A stretch of DNA of 64,000 nucleotides from Chondrosia reniformis (lineage: Eukaryota > Porifera > Demospongiae > Chondrillida > Chondrillidae). Numbering within the stretch: position 1 is the stretch's first letter; each line of letters opens with the position of its first letter. Shown piece by piece: positions 37,401-47,700 of this stretch. Below the pieces are notes generated by a model. That model worked only from the letters and a program-made list of their open reading frames with translations. It had not been told where the DNA came from and searched no databases. A program made the translations under genes and the position numbers. The stretch covers positions 2,418,001 to 2,482,000 of the forward strand of contig OX359195.1 in NCBI GenBank assembly GCA_947172415.1. Direction: 5' to 3'.

Positions 37401-38711
37401 GAAAATGGTGTATTTGATTTTTCATTGAATGCCTTATGGATCACATATAATTAAATCTGAAACAACAAATATTGTCAACAAATATTTTTAGTCAAATAAA
37501 TCTAAAAAAACAACTTCATATACAGAATATGTCTATAGAGCCAAGGATGCAGTTTCATGCACACAATAGTATGAGGTAAATAGACTTAAAAATCTGCATC
37601 CTAATACACAGTATATATGTAGGTGAAAATCTATAATAGATAAAACCTGGAATGCTTTATCTAAACAAACATACATAAGTAAGTACCTTAATGAACCACA
37701 CTTATTTCTTTACACAGTTAACCAAACCAACAACAGAAGGTGGGAGATAAATTAAAACCCATTGCTATAAAACTTTAAAGCTACCACACATAGTAATCTA
37801 TTAAGCAAACCTAATAGATTACACAAACAAATCCATTAAGTACAGCAAGTTTATTTGACCACAACTTCAGTAATTGTGGTTACACTTAGACAAAACCACA
37901 GACAAGACTGCATTTTGAAACAATATGGATACAACATTTATGCACAATGACCATTACTAAGTGAAATGATATATCAATAACATTTATTACTTCAATGAGC
38001 ACACAAAGGACGCCATGTTGACATTTAGAGAACAGAACAATACATCACAAGTAATTTACCACATTACCCAATTACTAGTAATTGTCCTTAATTGAAAGTA
38101 AATTGCTTACTAATAATTGTCATAAACAATATCTCAAGCACTTCAAATGTAGATCAACTGTTCATTAGAATACCACTAAAAGACAAATTGTATAGGTTTT
38201 TGCTTACTAGTTCAATGATTTCCCCTGAAAAGTGTTTCTTTCGATAAATTATTGGTGAACTTAATGAAAAGCTAATTATATATTATAGATATTCTTAAAT
38301 ATCAAAATATTGGTCTCTTAATAGAATTTTCCGATATTTATTGCACTCACAGATAAAGCAATTGTGTTAATCCAGCCAAATCAGTGGCTCTGACAGCTTT
38401 GATCGCATTATCACCTACATCGCTACAGAAAAAAAGAATGGCCATTAAAACAAAAAATACTTATTCCTGAGTACAACCAGAAGGCGACCTAACTATTAAC
38501 GTATCGGGTTAGTTTACCGAAAGAAAACTCACAGATGAACTGTATTCCTAGGTAAACCGGCAGGAATGAATCCCAAGTTCTTAGCGCGACAATCTACAGC
38601 ATACTGCGTACCCGCTGGATCGAAGGTAAAGCAGATACACTCACGGGGACACTGCGAGATAACATGGCGAATCAGCAAGAGAACACAGGTGATGGCCACA
38701 AGAGCCTTCAT
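28436..38711 (-). CDS. LRR-immunoglobulin secreted or surface protein (frameshift in last exon)
   Basis: Fourteen exons, right to left: 38711-38533 (signal peptide MKALVAITCVLLLI plus cysteine-rich LRR cap CPRECICF), six 72-base LRR exons (38422-38351, 37211-37140, 36451-36380, 36038-35967, 35748-35677, 33498-33427), 32939-32779 (C-terminal cap NDFSCDCDAIWLWEWM), then immunoglobulin exons 32241-32023, 31813-31472, 30531-30353, 29676-29553, 29380-29093, 28739-28436. All join in phase. Typical Ig cysteine/tryptophan pairs are visible (LTCD / YFCAA; EINCF / YMCIA; FYCSA / YYYCTA; EIPCTA / YICRVA), about five domains. The layout resembles the N-terminal half of peroxidasin or LRIG-type receptors, which bind extracellular ligands or matrix. 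In the last exon the frame breaks by one base near 28572, between VTNVQG and GIGTLVIEN. No transmembrane segment is seen: either the protein is secreted, ending VLRVRK, or a GTAAGT donor there leads to exons now lost. Confidence 0.8.
33499..35676. other. Large intron of the LRR-Ig gene, no gene seen
   Basis: 2.2 kb of AT-rich sequence between two LRR exons. The frame at 34522-34767 (minus) has no recognisable domain and is flanked by AAGGGACTC-type repeats, so it is probably a repeat remnant. The stretch ends in a truncated copy of the hammerhead-associated repeat (35490-35640). Confidence 0.5.
35490..35640 (+). mobile_element. 5'-truncated copy of the hammerhead-associated repeat
   Basis: Matches 13100-13250 from CCCAGTGGAG through TATCTTCATCCAAA to AAAATGGTGTATTAG. 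The ribozyme part is missing. Confidence 0.7.
37032..37106. mobile_element. Remnant of a CGAATTACGG-type MITE
   Basis: ACCATAATTTGGGAAAT with an inverse partner near CAGAATTACAG, and an internal GGGCCAACCACGAAAATAT shared with the element at 43405-43599. Located in an LRR-Ig intron. Confidence 0.6.
37262..37425 (+). mobile_element. Second copy of the hammerhead-associated repeat, core lost
   Basis: Shares GGTGGAATTCCCAGAAACAG and everything downstream with 13071-13245, but the CTGATGA core is replaced by unrelated bases, as expected for a copy truncated just inside the ribozyme. Confidence 0.75.
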
Positions 38712-39489
38712 ATCTCCAGCAGACTGCAAAACGTATTAGCAGCTAGTCCATCCAGCCCCCGGATAGGTGTGTACATACTATTGCATAATATCGTTTTGCT
38801 CTCTGCGGCCTTGACAAAGGCTATTGTGTCCTAAAATGGCCGTCTTATTAGTTTCCATAGTAACAAATTACTTGTTTTGAAATAATTATTACAAATCTGC
38901 ACCTGATCATGAAGTGTACCTAGTGCATCATCCCAGATTATATATAGAATGAAACTATATCCGAAACCATGTGTATTAGTTACAGTACTAGTTAGTATCG
39001 ATGGCATGAAGTGGATGATGTACTGCGTTCACCTATTAAAAGTATTGCGCAATTTATCCGACAGTACAGATGAGTTCTGATTTTGTCGACCCGTAGATAT
39101 GACTATGCATATCTGTACCTAATTGTCCAGTGGCATTGCGGAAGTTGCTAAAATTTCTCAAAATCTGTAACAATTGCTTTTCTCTGACTGGACTCCCTTA
39201 TCGCGGACAGCTACCCTTAATATTATAAACGATTCAAACTACGGTTATTTCATTTCAAAAAATATATTATCTAACATCTGAAACTTAATGCACATCTGCA
39301 CCTACAGCTCAGAGACCAAGAGTCTAAGACGACAAGTATAATGCTTTACTCTAAAGTGTACATATCGAAGATCGATATATCGACCGCCGATCTTTGAACA
39401 AGACAAGACAAGTATTAATTAAGGTTCGCATAAAATTTTTCATCGCAATTTTCCCAACTGCAAGTATCATGAATCAGTACTGCTGAGAT
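38712..39489. other. Region upstream of the LRR-Ig gene, no gene seen
   Basis: The region lies 5' of the LRR-Ig start codon and ends where similarity to the Myt1-like gene begins. It presumably contains the LRR-Ig promoter, but no specific element can be assigned. Confidence 0.4.
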
Positions 39490-40170
39490 ATTCAGGTAGA
39501 ACTGAAGGCGGTACTGAAGTATATTGATTGTGTGTACTTTGAATTAATGGTTGTATACTTCCTGTGTGGTTTCAAACTTTCAAATGTGCAAACACCTTGA
39601 TCAAACATCTAGCATGTACACATACTTGGGTGAACTTTATATTACGTGGGAAGCACTTCTTTATACCTATATATATTGTTTATGATCTTTAGCTTAGGAG
39701 CTAGCATTCTGGAGGTAGCAAGTGATCTAGAGTTACCTGGAAATGGACCACTTTGGCATAGCCTGTGCAGTAGCTGTATTCCAGAGGAATTTAGAAGGAA
39801 CCTGTCCAGTAATATGAGCCATTTGATTGGTCGAATGATGCAGCAGCTGCAGCAAGACCTACTACGGATGACATTCTACAGTGTCCCTTTATCAAAATGG
39901 TAGGTTTACATACTCAGTGCATCAATCAATCAATCAATCTTATTTTAGGTGGGAGGGCCTATTAGCCAAATTGGCTACTTTACAAGGATCCCACCATAGT
40001 GCATAGTTCAAATGTATTCACATAATGATTACACTTTGTGTTATATATCCCTTTTTAATATTATGCAATTAATAGAAATGCATAAGTACATGTATGTATA
40101 AATTACATTTTGTTAACATGTATTCTCTTACATTTTGTAGGCATTCAGTGATACTGATTTTGACTGACTT
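39490..40170 (+). pseudogene. PKMYT1: Myt1-like kinase fragment (C-lobe exon plus last exon), frameshifted
   Basis: From TATTCAGGTA the sequence parallels 41895-42320 and then 43780-43815 of the longer copy. The exon 39697-39900 encodes [20 protein letters not shown] and on to HLIGRMMQ, where a four-base deletion shifts the frame before [12 protein letters not shown]. The final short exon (AFSDTDFD, about 40140) is kept. The other exons are missing, and a CAAT-repeat insertion with GGTGGGAGGGCC lies in between. It cannot encode a kinase. Confidence 0.8.
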
Positions 40171-40824
40171 ACTACATGCATAACAATATTACCTTACCTT
40201 TGCCTGAGTAGTGATTAGAAATACGTTACCACTTTTTTGAGTGTAACATGCGCACTACATGGGAGTACTCGCTTTAATTAACACGAATTAAAGTGACACG
40301 CTCGACTAATTCGTATAGTGTGAAATCGAATCGAAGCAATTCTAGTCGTTTTGAACAAAGAAATGTCTTGCAAACGAAACGAAATCGCCGTGGCATGGCT
40401 CGAGTTGAAAGACAAAGGATTAATTAATCGTGTCAATAATGTCAAGCATATCGAGAGCGAACTAAGGAATACCAAGGAAGTAAGCGAAGTAATCATGAAA
40501 CTTGGGACAAGAAGATACCGTGGGCGATGTTTATCCACCAAACTGTAACTCGATGTCTACCTTCTATATAATTTCCCCTCACATGTACATAATGTCATCT
40601 GAAGAGATACGTAACATGGAGACAGAGAACAGAAAACACTTTAAATGTATCTCTCAATGCCATGGTAATGTGAATCATATATACAGAATTTATTAATTAT
40701 TGTACAATTAAAAACCAGTATAGAGGTGCCATATCTCATTGGAAAAGAATTATAGATAAAACTCATCATCATCATATTATACATAATATATACGTCAATA
40801 GACTCTTGATCGAAAATATTTTCA
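40171..40824. other. Spacer with no convincing gene
   Basis: A 65-codon plus-strand frame at 40351-40548 (MSCKRNEIAVAWLELKDKG) has no domain I recognise, no visible splice context and no paralog in the window. The right part (40660-40824) resembles 27720-27890, the DNA just outside the FNBP4 3' exon. Confidence 0.4.
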
Positions 40825-41315
40825 ATGTTTAATTCAAGATACACAAGTATGTAACAAGTTAATTGTTCTGATGCAGTCCTGACCACTTCTGTAAGAGTGA
40901 TGTGATGGTCTTTTCTTTCCTTCCCTGTACACTAACTTTAACCTGCAGAGGAAGTACATAGGGCATCATTCATTTACAAGTAACACTATTGACTACTACT
41001 TGGTAGAAGACCTTCTTTGATTTCTCCTTCTTTGGTTCTGAATCACTGTCCAGACTCGGACTGCCTTCTCTTGACCCCACAGCACCTTCACTGATCACCT
41101 ACAGGTGTTACACGTCCATTTCAGTATAGAGAGATCCCTCTAATGTGATCACCCTGGACCATAGTTTGAAATGTACCCTCGTATTGTGAGGAACATGGAT
41201 CATTTGAGTGTTCATGTTTAAGACACATATATACATTGGGACGTTGACACTATTTGTTTTACCAGCATCCTTAGATTCTAGCCACCTTATATGGGAGGAG
41301 TTCATTGGACACTAA
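40825..41315 (-). pseudogene. Remnant of the FNBP4 last exon and following intron (fourth copy)
   Basis: Matches 1-450 and 53925-54400 closely, including the exon coding SREGSPSLDSDSEPKK and intron sequence up to TTATATGGGAGGAGTTCATT. Similarity stops there, and the Myt1-like gene follows on the other strand. Confidence 0.85.
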
Positions 41316-41681
41316 ACACAATCCTAATTGACCATTCATTAAAACAAATTAAACAGAGAAAATGAGAGAGCAACAATAGTCTTCAAAACACTGCATCCTT
41401 TATACAATAGAGTTACCTTTATTAGACTGCTGTTCTGGATTGCAGTCATCAATAAGCGTTATACAATGGAAACTGTGTAAGATGGTCACCATTAGGATCT
41501 GTCTATATAACATATACAGGATGACCTAGCTAGTAATATACACAATGTACAGAGTGTATAATAGGAATTTATTTGACCTTTTCCTATATATTGACTACTT
41601 GTAATTGGTGATGGCTTAACTCAGCTGACCTCTGACAAGTGTACCAATTTAACATTAATATTAGGCAATGCCAATTGGTAG

Positions 41682-43815
41682 GGTTTGAAGCACCTTCAGA
41701 CGTACAGGTTGTGTCACTTTGACATAAAGCCAGCCAACATATTTATTGGTGAGGACGGTTGGACTTGTAAACTTGGAGACTTTGGACTGGTTGTCTCATT
41801 GGACAGCAAACAAGACATGCAACATGCACAAGAAGGTGACCCCAAGTACATGGCACCAGAGCTGCTACAAGGACACTTTGGTCCTACTGCTGACATATTC
41901 AGGTAACACTGGTGGCACTGATGTACTGATTATGTGTACTTTAAATTAATAGTTGCATGCTTCCTGTGTGGTTTTAAACTATCAAATATACATACTTTTC
42001 AAACACCTTGATCAAACATATAGCAAGTACAGATACTTGGGTGAACCTATTATCATGTGGGAAGTACTTCTTTATACTTACGTATATATTGTTTATGACC
42101 TTTAGCTTAGGAGCTAGCATTCTGGAGGTAGCAAGTGATCTAGAGTTACCAGGAAATGGACCACTTTGGCATAGTCTGCGCAGTGGCTGTATTCCAGAGG
42201 AATTTAGGAGGAACCTGTCCTGTAATATGGGCCATTTGATTGGTCGAATGATGCAGCCTAGCCCTCCAGCAAGACCTACTACGGATGACATTCTACAGTG
42301 TCCCTTTATCAAAATGGTAGGTTTACTCATACGTATACGTACACACTCAGTGAATAAATCAAGTGTATTCATTTAATGATTAACTTGTGCCTTCCTTGTA
42401 TATAGTTTGAAGATAAAGAATTAGAGGACACAGGTAATGTTGCTTACTATATACTTGTCATACAACTTGGAATACTGTTGCACTGTCTTCCACAACACTC
42501 TAGTAACATATGTAAAGCAAGCCTACAGAGCTCATAATGCATTCGCTATTCTTTCAGGTCAGCACTGTCGTCCCAAGTTAGTGCTACCACAAGGAGACGC
42601 CTCATTCCACCTGACAACTGAAGACTGTCCCTTCCTCCATTCTGATGAAGAGGATTCCCACCTCTTCCAATTCAACGGCAGCAGCTCTGACGAGAGTGGT
42701 CCCTCCACTGTGGAGAGGTCCTGGCTACAGAGCCCTGCTGTGGAGCCGTCCCCACTCTACTGCGGCCCTCCTATTCCTCTGAACTTTGGAGAGTTGGCAG
42801 ACAGCGACAGTGACATCATGGATGATACTTTAAGTCACATGCCTTCATTTCATGTACAGTGAGTATTAATTAGTTACCATGGTGATATACACTGCATGTG
42901 ACAGTCCCTTGTTCTTTTTAATACACTTTAACTTTCAAGTGTTGGGCCTTATTAACTTTATATTTAATAGAATTGAAATCTTCTTTTCTAGCATATTCAG
43001 AATGAATCTTTTACCATGTACATATTCTCTACTATGTATGTCCATAGTGTAGCAAATGACAAACATTTTGCACTATAATTTGTATGCATGTGTACACATT
43101 TAATAGGACATCGGTCTCCAAGCCAAGATCAGACTTTGGTCACTTGGTTGGTGTAATTACTTGCAGGTGTAATGTCTCCAAGTGATTATTTCTATCACAC
43201 TTACTATTTTATATATTTCTTTATGTTCTTTCTTTGTTGGTTTTAATGATTTTATAGATCCAGATCGGAACACTTTAGAGACACGTCATCTCCCATCAGT
43301 TTGAGAGAGATTAGCTTGAACAAGACACCAAGTGAAAGTTCTAATGAATTGAAAAAGTCTCTAACAGTAGCATTCTTTTTAATAGTTGCCTATTTAAAAG
43401 AATTTACCGTAGTTCGGGAAATTTTCGTGTTCGAAAATTTTCGTGGGAAAAATTTTCGTGTTAAAATATTTTCGTGGTCTGGGGGTTACCACGATATTGT
43501 ACAACGTGTTATTATTCGTTGTTAAATATATTTCGTGTGATAAATTTTCGTGGTTTGAGCCAACCACGAAAATATTTTAACATTTCCCGAATTACGGTAT
43601 GTTGCAGTTGCTCAATAATCTCAGTATCCCATATAATATATTGAGTGTCTATAGAATTTAATAGTTGTTCTATAAGGTATACTTTATTATCCTTTTTAAT
43701 AGTATTCAATTAATAGAAATACATAATATGTATATATATATATGTATAAATTACAGTTTGTTAATATGTATTCTCTTACATTTTGTAGGCATTCAGTGAT
43801 ACTGATTTTGACTGA
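41682..43815 (+). CDS. PKMYT1: Myt1-type inhibitory kinase, 5'-truncated (no N-lobe exons)
   Basis: Exons 41682-41902, 42106-42316, 42406-42433, 42558-42858, 43258-43366, 43789-43815 join in phase. The first holds the catalytic loop [10 protein letters not shown], the DFG motif (LGDFGLVV) and the activation segment and P+1 loop [14 protein letters not shown]. The second gives [15 protein letters not shown] and [14 protein letters not shown]. These are hallmarks of Myt1/Wee1-family kinases, which phosphorylate Cdk1 on Thr14/Tyr15 and hold cells in G2. The C-terminal part is acidic and serine-rich ([12 protein letters not shown]), ending AFSDTDFD. The glycine-rich loop and the ATP-binding lysine are nowhere in the 340 bases upstream, which lead instead into an FNBP4 remnant. 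The copy is therefore probably a non-functional duplicate, although all visible exons are open. The 43366 donor is uncertain. Confidence 0.7.
43405..43599. mobile_element. MITE in a Myt1-like intron (about 190 bp)
   Basis: Ends CCGTAGTTCGGGAAAT and ATTTCCCGAATTACGG, flanked by TA, with many internal TTTTCGTG motifs. It starts about 40 bases after the presumed exon end. Confidence 0.8.
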
Positions 43816-44149
43816 CTTACTACATGCATAACTATGTATATTACCTTGTCTATAATAATATCTACGTATGTATGTAATATATCTACATGGCCATAGAGAA
43901 TATAAATTACCAACATCTAACCATTAATTTTGGGTGCTACAATTTGAAGTACATTTGGTACTGATATTCTATCAAATAGAGAGTTATGAAGAAGATAAGA
44001 CTTATTGTATAAATAATTGGTATCACCACTCTCAGATATCCATATATAGCCATACATTTGCTAGCTCAAGTTCTCCATACATAAAGTGATAATCAAACCA
44101 CAAGTACTACAGTTGAACATATACGTAAGCAAAGGAAATATACATTCCA

Positions 44150-44734
44150 ATAATTGTGGAGAAGAGAATACCCTTTGGTTCGGACCACTCAGCACTGCTC
44201 CAAGTCACGTGACAGTAATGTGAGTAGCCAACTCTTTAGGGTATATATATCTCTTCTCCAGCATTCTCCCGCCCTCAGTGTAGAAGACCCGAAGTCAATC
44301 ACTAGAGCACCAACTTCTTCTGTTAATGTAACGAAACTCTTAACTAATGCTCAAGTTACTATATACGTCCGTTCTTACCTCCGCGTATACATTGTCCCAA
44401 CTGAGGTCAGCCGAAGGGGAATCCCCGTGAGTACGCCCCCCGTAAAATAGTAGGCCTACGCCCTTCCGCTTGCACTTATTTCTGTGTGTCGTTGGGTGAC
44501 ACTCTAAGACATCGTCTTCTTATATATCCTGAACTGAACGTTGACGTGTCTCTGGTCGAAAGGACGAGACCTCGTTTTTGGTTGAGTTGAAGGTTAGTTC
44601 AATCAGGTCTAAGATTCATTCAACATTATTTTTAATTTAAATTTCCTATTGTCTATTTCCATCAACTGACTGTTGTAGAACTACTGCTTGATCTGACCAG
44701 ACAACCTCTACTATACTATAACTTTACTGCAGGT
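44150..44734 (+). promoter_or_regulatory. NLR2 upstream region with conserved leader block
   Basis: Aligns with 14930-15420 (NLR1) and 58130-58620 (NLR3). The palindrome TCACGTGA is at 44205-44212 and the AAGGACGAGACCTCG leader block at about 44560. The NLR2 ATG lies two bases after a TTTACTGCAG acceptor, again suggesting a non-coding first exon. Confidence 0.5.
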
Positions 44735-47700
44735 ATGGCTTCCACAGAGATATCTCCCAGAGAAGTGAGTGAGTTCCTTCAGAAGTCTCTCCATCCAGCC
44801 CTCGAGGGGTGTGACGTGAGAAGAGTGGCAGATCACCTGAGAGCAGCTAATGTTATCTCAGCTGACGAGTGTGTGACTCTGAAGGGCTATCAGAAGAGGA
44901 TGGATGCTAACAAGTTCCTGTACAGTCTCCTTGAAGGAGATCCTTGTTGTGACAAACTGGAGGCTCTCTGTGATGCACTACAGAAGGACACTACTCACAG
45001 AGGTCACAGGAGACTGGCTGAACTAGTGAAACAGTTCCTACCAGGTCAGTAAACCTTCTTGGATGATTTGTTAAACCACAACTGTTTTATTCAGTGCATT
45101 GTATAAATAAGAATTGATAATCGCTGCAGTGATAGAAAGATTTAAGGAGTGGCAATCCATTAGAACAATTAGTCGTAGATAGTCTAATTATAATTCAATT
45201 TACTTCATGAGAAAGTTTAGGACTTTATTTCCTTCCTTTTTAATCACTTGTGTAGAAGACTCTGTTCCACTTCCTAAGAAACCGAAATACAGTGATGGTG
45301 AGTGTCACATGTAATAGTGAAGCAGTTGGTTCTACTTCAATATGAACCCCTTTAATCTACACCATGATCACTAGTCTGTATTGAGTAGTGTCAGTATAGA
45401 GCTAGTCCCACCATATAGATTTTACATACTGAGTTGGTTCTCCATAGGCCAGACCACTATCTAACCGCCATATTTATTTGAGAATGTACAAAGGAGAAGT
45501 GCAAGTGATATGAATAGAATGTTCTTTACTTTATTAGGAGAATGTGAGTCATCAGATTTATCCCAGACAGAACCACAAGTCAGTCAAACTGCAGACCAGA
45601 CAGAACCACAAGTCAGTCAAACTGCAGACCAGACAGAACCACAAGTCAGTCAAACTGCAGACCAGACAGAACCAATCACAGGTCAGTTAAACAGTTGTAT
45701 GACTTATTAAAAGGTTCAAGTACTGCATGAATGGCAAATGAATACCTGTGAAAATCATTTCACACAAAGCCAGTACAAAGTACAATCACTAGTGTCAGTA
45801 CATCACATATAAAGTGCTTATAAGGTGGACATGGCAGGTTACCATTAAATATTTAGTATAATTGCAGTTTACCATTTAGATATAGAGATATATACATACG
45901 TACGCGTATACATAGATATACAGCTTCACTGCATGTACGTAAATGTATAGTAGTTCATAACTTTTTTGCAGAATGTATGCTACAATAAGTAGATATTACA
46001 TAACTTTAATAAGTAAGTAAGGCTTTACATATGTGTTTTATATATAGCAATGGAAAGGAGACCAAAAGAGGTTATTGCATTCCTAGACAAGCACAGGGAG
46101 AGTCATATAAAGTACTGTGATGCGAAAGCAATACGTTTTGATCTTGAACGTGAGCATGTCATATCTCAAGGACAGAGACAACAGTTGGACTCTACTTCAA
46201 GTGCAGCTGCTGCAAATGACCTGTTCTACCAGTTCCTACACAATGACCCAGCTCCAGAGACACTTGGAGCAGCTGCTAAAGTACTACAGGAAGCTCCTAA
46301 TACTACAAAAATGAATAAGAAGTTTGCAAAGGTTATTGAAGATTTCTTGTCTCAATTTACCTCATCAGGTGGGTATTTATGTGTAACTATATAAGTGACA
46401 TCCTTGTAAACATATAACCTGGCTTTACCTTTCTAGACTGCTTTAGTAAAGTCAGAAATATACGTAATTCGACAATAAAATAGTATAATTATTAAGTAAA
46501 CATAAACACAGTTTTAAACTTGTGTGCTTATACTCGTGTTCTCACTTCTTTATGTTAGTTAAGGGGAATGTGCATGTGATATGGCATAGTATACCTTCAC
46601 ACAAATAGTCTAAACACGTGTGAAAGCAAAGTGCATGAGACAATTGTCTTTCCGGAACTTGAGGACATTGCCTCCTCAAATGACAAATACATATATATGC
46701 TTGACAGTGTATATACGTATAACACTTATGCCATGCACTGCACTTTGGTGTATATGGATTTCGGAGATACCCTTGACCTGAATGTAGTCGTTTATAAACC
46801 ACAAAGTATTCTCCATTCATTCTCATCTCACAATATATATTTTATTAGTGTTTTACATGTCTCAATCACTTTCTGTTCTGCTGCTATTGTGTTTGTAGGT
46901 CCATCCACCAGTCAGTCCAAAGATCCAACGACTACAGACACCAACCAGACCTCTGACATTGTACGTTCACATGTACCTGTTAAATAGTTTATTACATGTG
47001 GTACCTACGTAGAATATAATTACTTGTAGAAAAATAGGGGAACTTTAAGATCTAAATCCAATCCTAAAGCATCAATATCATTCAGAGTTTAATGATGATA
47101 TTGATGCTTTAAGATTGGCTTTAGATCTTAAAGTTCCCCTATTTTTCCATATTAGTGATCAGCCATACTTTTGGGTGTACCCCTTATCTACTTTTATGGA
47201 AACCACAAGCTTTTTAGCTTTTGGATGTACTTACAATAGCAGACTAGCCACTCAAACTTCCATCGTATGCCATACTGAGGAGTCCTAATAAGGAAGAAAC
47301 AGCTGTCTATGGCCCGACCATCTTTTTGAGTGGCTAGGGGGAGAATCTGGTTCCCATCAAGCGAACTTCAGTTCTGCCCATTACCTCATAATGTTCCTCA
47401 GAGGACATGAGTATATAATATCCAGAGTTCAATGATGATGTTACTTGTAATTAATCTGTCACCAAAAACAGTTTATATTATACATTTTATTTTAAAGGAG
47501 AAATTAATTTTAACATATTTTTATATCTGTAATACTTTAAAGGAGAAAGCCATTCAGAGCCTCAAATTACTCTACAGAGGTCCCGTCATAGCTGACCACT
47601 GGCTACTGAAACTAGCTGAGATGGGGTTTGTTAGACTTCACTTGGTCAATCCCTCTGATCTGAAACTGAGAAGACCAGAAGATGCTGCAGCTGTGAAATA

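Noticed and set aside
40351-40548. Possible small gene (MSCKRNEIAVAW...)
   Set aside because: Short, no recognisable domain, no visible paralog in the window; kept only as a spacer note.
46631-46987. 118-codon frame before the NLR2 NACHT exon
   Set aside because: Only 46899-46960 fits the exon phases and the splice sites; the rest is intron read through.
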